The position numbers were made by a program, and so were the translations under genes. Shown here piece after piece: positions 5,042-6,157 of a DNA stretch of 6,157 bases (its first letter is position 1; each line of letters opens with the position of its first letter). The notes under the pieces are model-generated. The model did not search any database. It had not been told where the DNA came from and saw nothing but the letters and a program-made list of their open reading frames with translations. The stretch is from JBEEMU01 sp043778315. Lineage in GTDB: Bacteria; Bacteroidota; Bacteroidia; Chitinophagales; Saprospiraceae. The DNA lies in contig JAYWGJ010000235.1 of assembly GCA_043778315.1 (NCBI GenBank), positions 1 through 6,157 of the forward strand, read 5' to 3'.

Positions 5042-5987
5042 CTTTCCCTTTCTTTCTGATTTTTATGATGCGCTGCGGCATCGTTGCGGGTATCAGACCT
5101 GCTTTATAGATGATGCGCTGCCCACGGTCGGAGGCGAGCCACGACGCAAAACCCGTTCCCAAACCCACCCGAGCCTCGCGGCAGATAGAGTAAATATTGC
5201 GCCGAAGCGGATAATATTTGAGTGCGATATACGCCTGAAACGGCAGCCACGGCTCGCCGTAGCCGAGTTTGCCTTGCTCGGGCTGTATGCCGAGTACTTT
5301 TATTTTACTTAAAAACGATAATTTAGTGGTGTCGGTAGAGCTGCTCACCCAACTCACGCCGATAAACCCAATCGCGTTTGGCGTTTTCGCAACGTAATTG
5401 ATGACCTCCACATTGGTTTTGGTCGCAAAAACGTTATCGGGCAGCTTCGCGCCTTTATTGAGCGAGTCGGTGATGTAGCGAACGGTACTCGAGTTCGGGT
5501 TGTCAAAAACAACTTGAATTTTGCCCGAACGCCGCTTACTCACACCCGACCAGTCCGTGATTTTGCCGCTCGTGATGCTGCCGAGTTGCTCCATTGTGAG
5601 CGACGAATCGGGGTTTGATAGATTGGTGATGACCGCGATTGCGTCGGTCGCGATATGGAGTTGTCGCGGTTTGTAGCCTTGTTTGGTGAGAAATTCCATC
5701 TCATCAGGCTTCAATTCCCGCGAAACGATGGCATTACGGACGCTGTCTTGTAGCAGCGCGTTGATAGCTTCGGCTTCCGAACCCACAATCTGGTCGATGT
5801 GCGCCCGCTCATATACTTTATGAAAAACCATCAATTGCGAGTCGATGATAGGCGCGAACGTTTCGTCCACACTCACTTTTATTTTACCAAAAGTAGGTCC
5901 GTCGCCTTCCACTTTGCTTTCGCCGCAAGCCGCCAACAAAAGCGCAGTTATTGCAGCAAAACTGCCCAAAAAGATTGTTTTTTTCAT
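5034..5987 (-). CDS. PstS-like phosphate-binding lipoprotein
   Basis: This 317-residue protein begins with a lipoprotein signal, MKKTIF then a hydrophobic stretch ending in LLAAC, with Cys21 as the lipid-bearing residue, so it is a membrane-anchored periplasmic protein. The mature part has the periplasmic-binding-protein type II pattern of the PstS-like group: SVDETFAPI at 39-47, the phosphate-loop-like FDNPNSSTVRY at 161-171, IGFIGVSW at 206-213 and the C-terminal FASWLASDRGQRIIYKAGL (280-298). In Bacteroidota such proteins are often found beside ExbB/ExbD/TonB genes rather than with the Pst permease, so the ligand need not be phosphate. The gene lies 38 bases after the partial gene at the right edge, with no promoter seen between, suggesting an operon. 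No clear terminator follows it. Confidence 0.88.
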   Translation of the reverse strand: MKKTIFLGSFAAITALLLAACGESKVEGDGPTFGKIKVSVDETFAPIIDSQLMVFHKVYERAHIDQIVGSEAEAINALLQDSVRNAIVSRELKPDEMEFLTKQGYKPRQLHIATDAIAVITNLSNPDSSLTMEQLGSITSGKITDWSGVSKRRSGKIQVVFDNPNSSTVRYITDSLNKGAKLPDNVFATKTNVEVINYVAKTPNAIGFIGVSWVSSSTDTTKLSFLSKIKVLGIQPEQGKLGYGEPWLPFQAYIALKYYPLRRNIYSICREARVGLGTGFASWLASDRGQRIIYKAGLIPATMPQRIIKIRKKGKDY

Positions 5988-6026
5988 ATTTTTATAATTA
6001 TTTCAACAAAAAAATAAGGAGTTTTT

Positions 6027-6157
6027 TTAGTCTTCTAACTCATCCGCTTCGCTATCCAAACGCCAGTTGTACCAAGCGCGCCACACCCGAAAAACCGCGT
6101 AAGCGATACACGCCACACCAAAAATAGTGCGCCACATAGTCGGCACTGCCGCCAAAC
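6027..6157 (-). CDS. 3' end of a probable membrane protein, partial
   Basis: The last 43 codons of a minus-strand gene enter from the right edge and end at TAA (6027-6029). They read LAAVPTMWRTIFGVACIAY, then AVFRVWRAWYNWRLDSEADELED. The segment IFGVACIAYAVF is a likely membrane helix, followed by a basic, Trp-rich stretch and an acidic tail. The gene begins outside the window, or possibly at the internal Met (6135-6137), which would give a very short protein. The family is not recognised. Its closeness to the PstS-like gene suggests one operon; a small protein of an ExbB/ExbD/TonB cluster is one guess. Confidence 0.7.
   Translation of the reverse strand, partial: LAAVPTMWRTIFGVACIAYAVFRVWRAWYNWRLDSEADELED

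Noticed and set aside
4959..5312. 117-codon plus-strand frame behind a TACTTTTG box
   Set aside because: Most of it is antisense to the PstS-like gene and its composition is not protein-like; the box is a likely chance match in A/T-rich DNA.

Overview
The window looks like the chromosome of a member of the Bacteroidota, probably a gliding, Cytophagia- or Saprospiria-type bacterium. Three things point there. The ABC ATPase at 3928-4833 closely resembles the gliding-motility ATPase GldA. Gene starts lack Shine-Dalgarno sequences and sit behind A/T-rich leaders. Boxes matching the Bacteroidota -7 promoter consensus (TAnnTTTG) lie upstream of three genes. No clear phage, plasmid, CRISPR or transposase gene is visible.

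Left part (1-1202). About 240 bases without a gene, beginning with a short palindrome, end in a good promoter. This drives a 202-residue protein (244-852, +) with the residue pattern of a PD-(D/E)XK nuclease fold, of a type I know from many cyanobacterial and Bacteroidota hypothetical proteins. The 350 bases after it hold no intact gene but plenty of structure: a 26-codon minus-strand relic of a DUF1016/YhcG-type protein, a long imperfect hairpin, and three copies (one inverted) of a palindromic element of 32-36 bp. The last copy supplies two bases of the next gene's stop codon.

Middle (1203-3110). A minus-strand gene encodes an exported protein: a caspase-like C14 peptidase with an intact His/Cys dyad, then a formylglycine-generating-enzyme-like (FGE/SUMF1) domain with a C-type-lectin fold. 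The FGE-like part keeps only the second of the two cysteines used by true FGE. Its last 40 residues read like the variable repeat of a diversity-generating retroelement (DGR) target. This is the most interesting hypothesis here, but no reverse transcriptase or template repeat is in the window. Upstream of the gene are a -7 box, an unexplained GC-richer stretch and a strong terminator.

Right part (3118-6157). All genes are on the minus strand. A partial membrane-anchored protein at the window's right edge precedes a PstS-like lipoprotein by 38 bases, probably in one operon. After about 200 bases carrying a coding-like relic and a promoter comes gldA, followed 33 bases later by a class II Fic AMP-transferase. 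That pair ends at the terminator at 3023-3066. The PstS-like and GldA genes look like core functions. The caspase-FGE gene and the relic- and repeat-rich stretch beside it look like accessory, fast-changing DNA.
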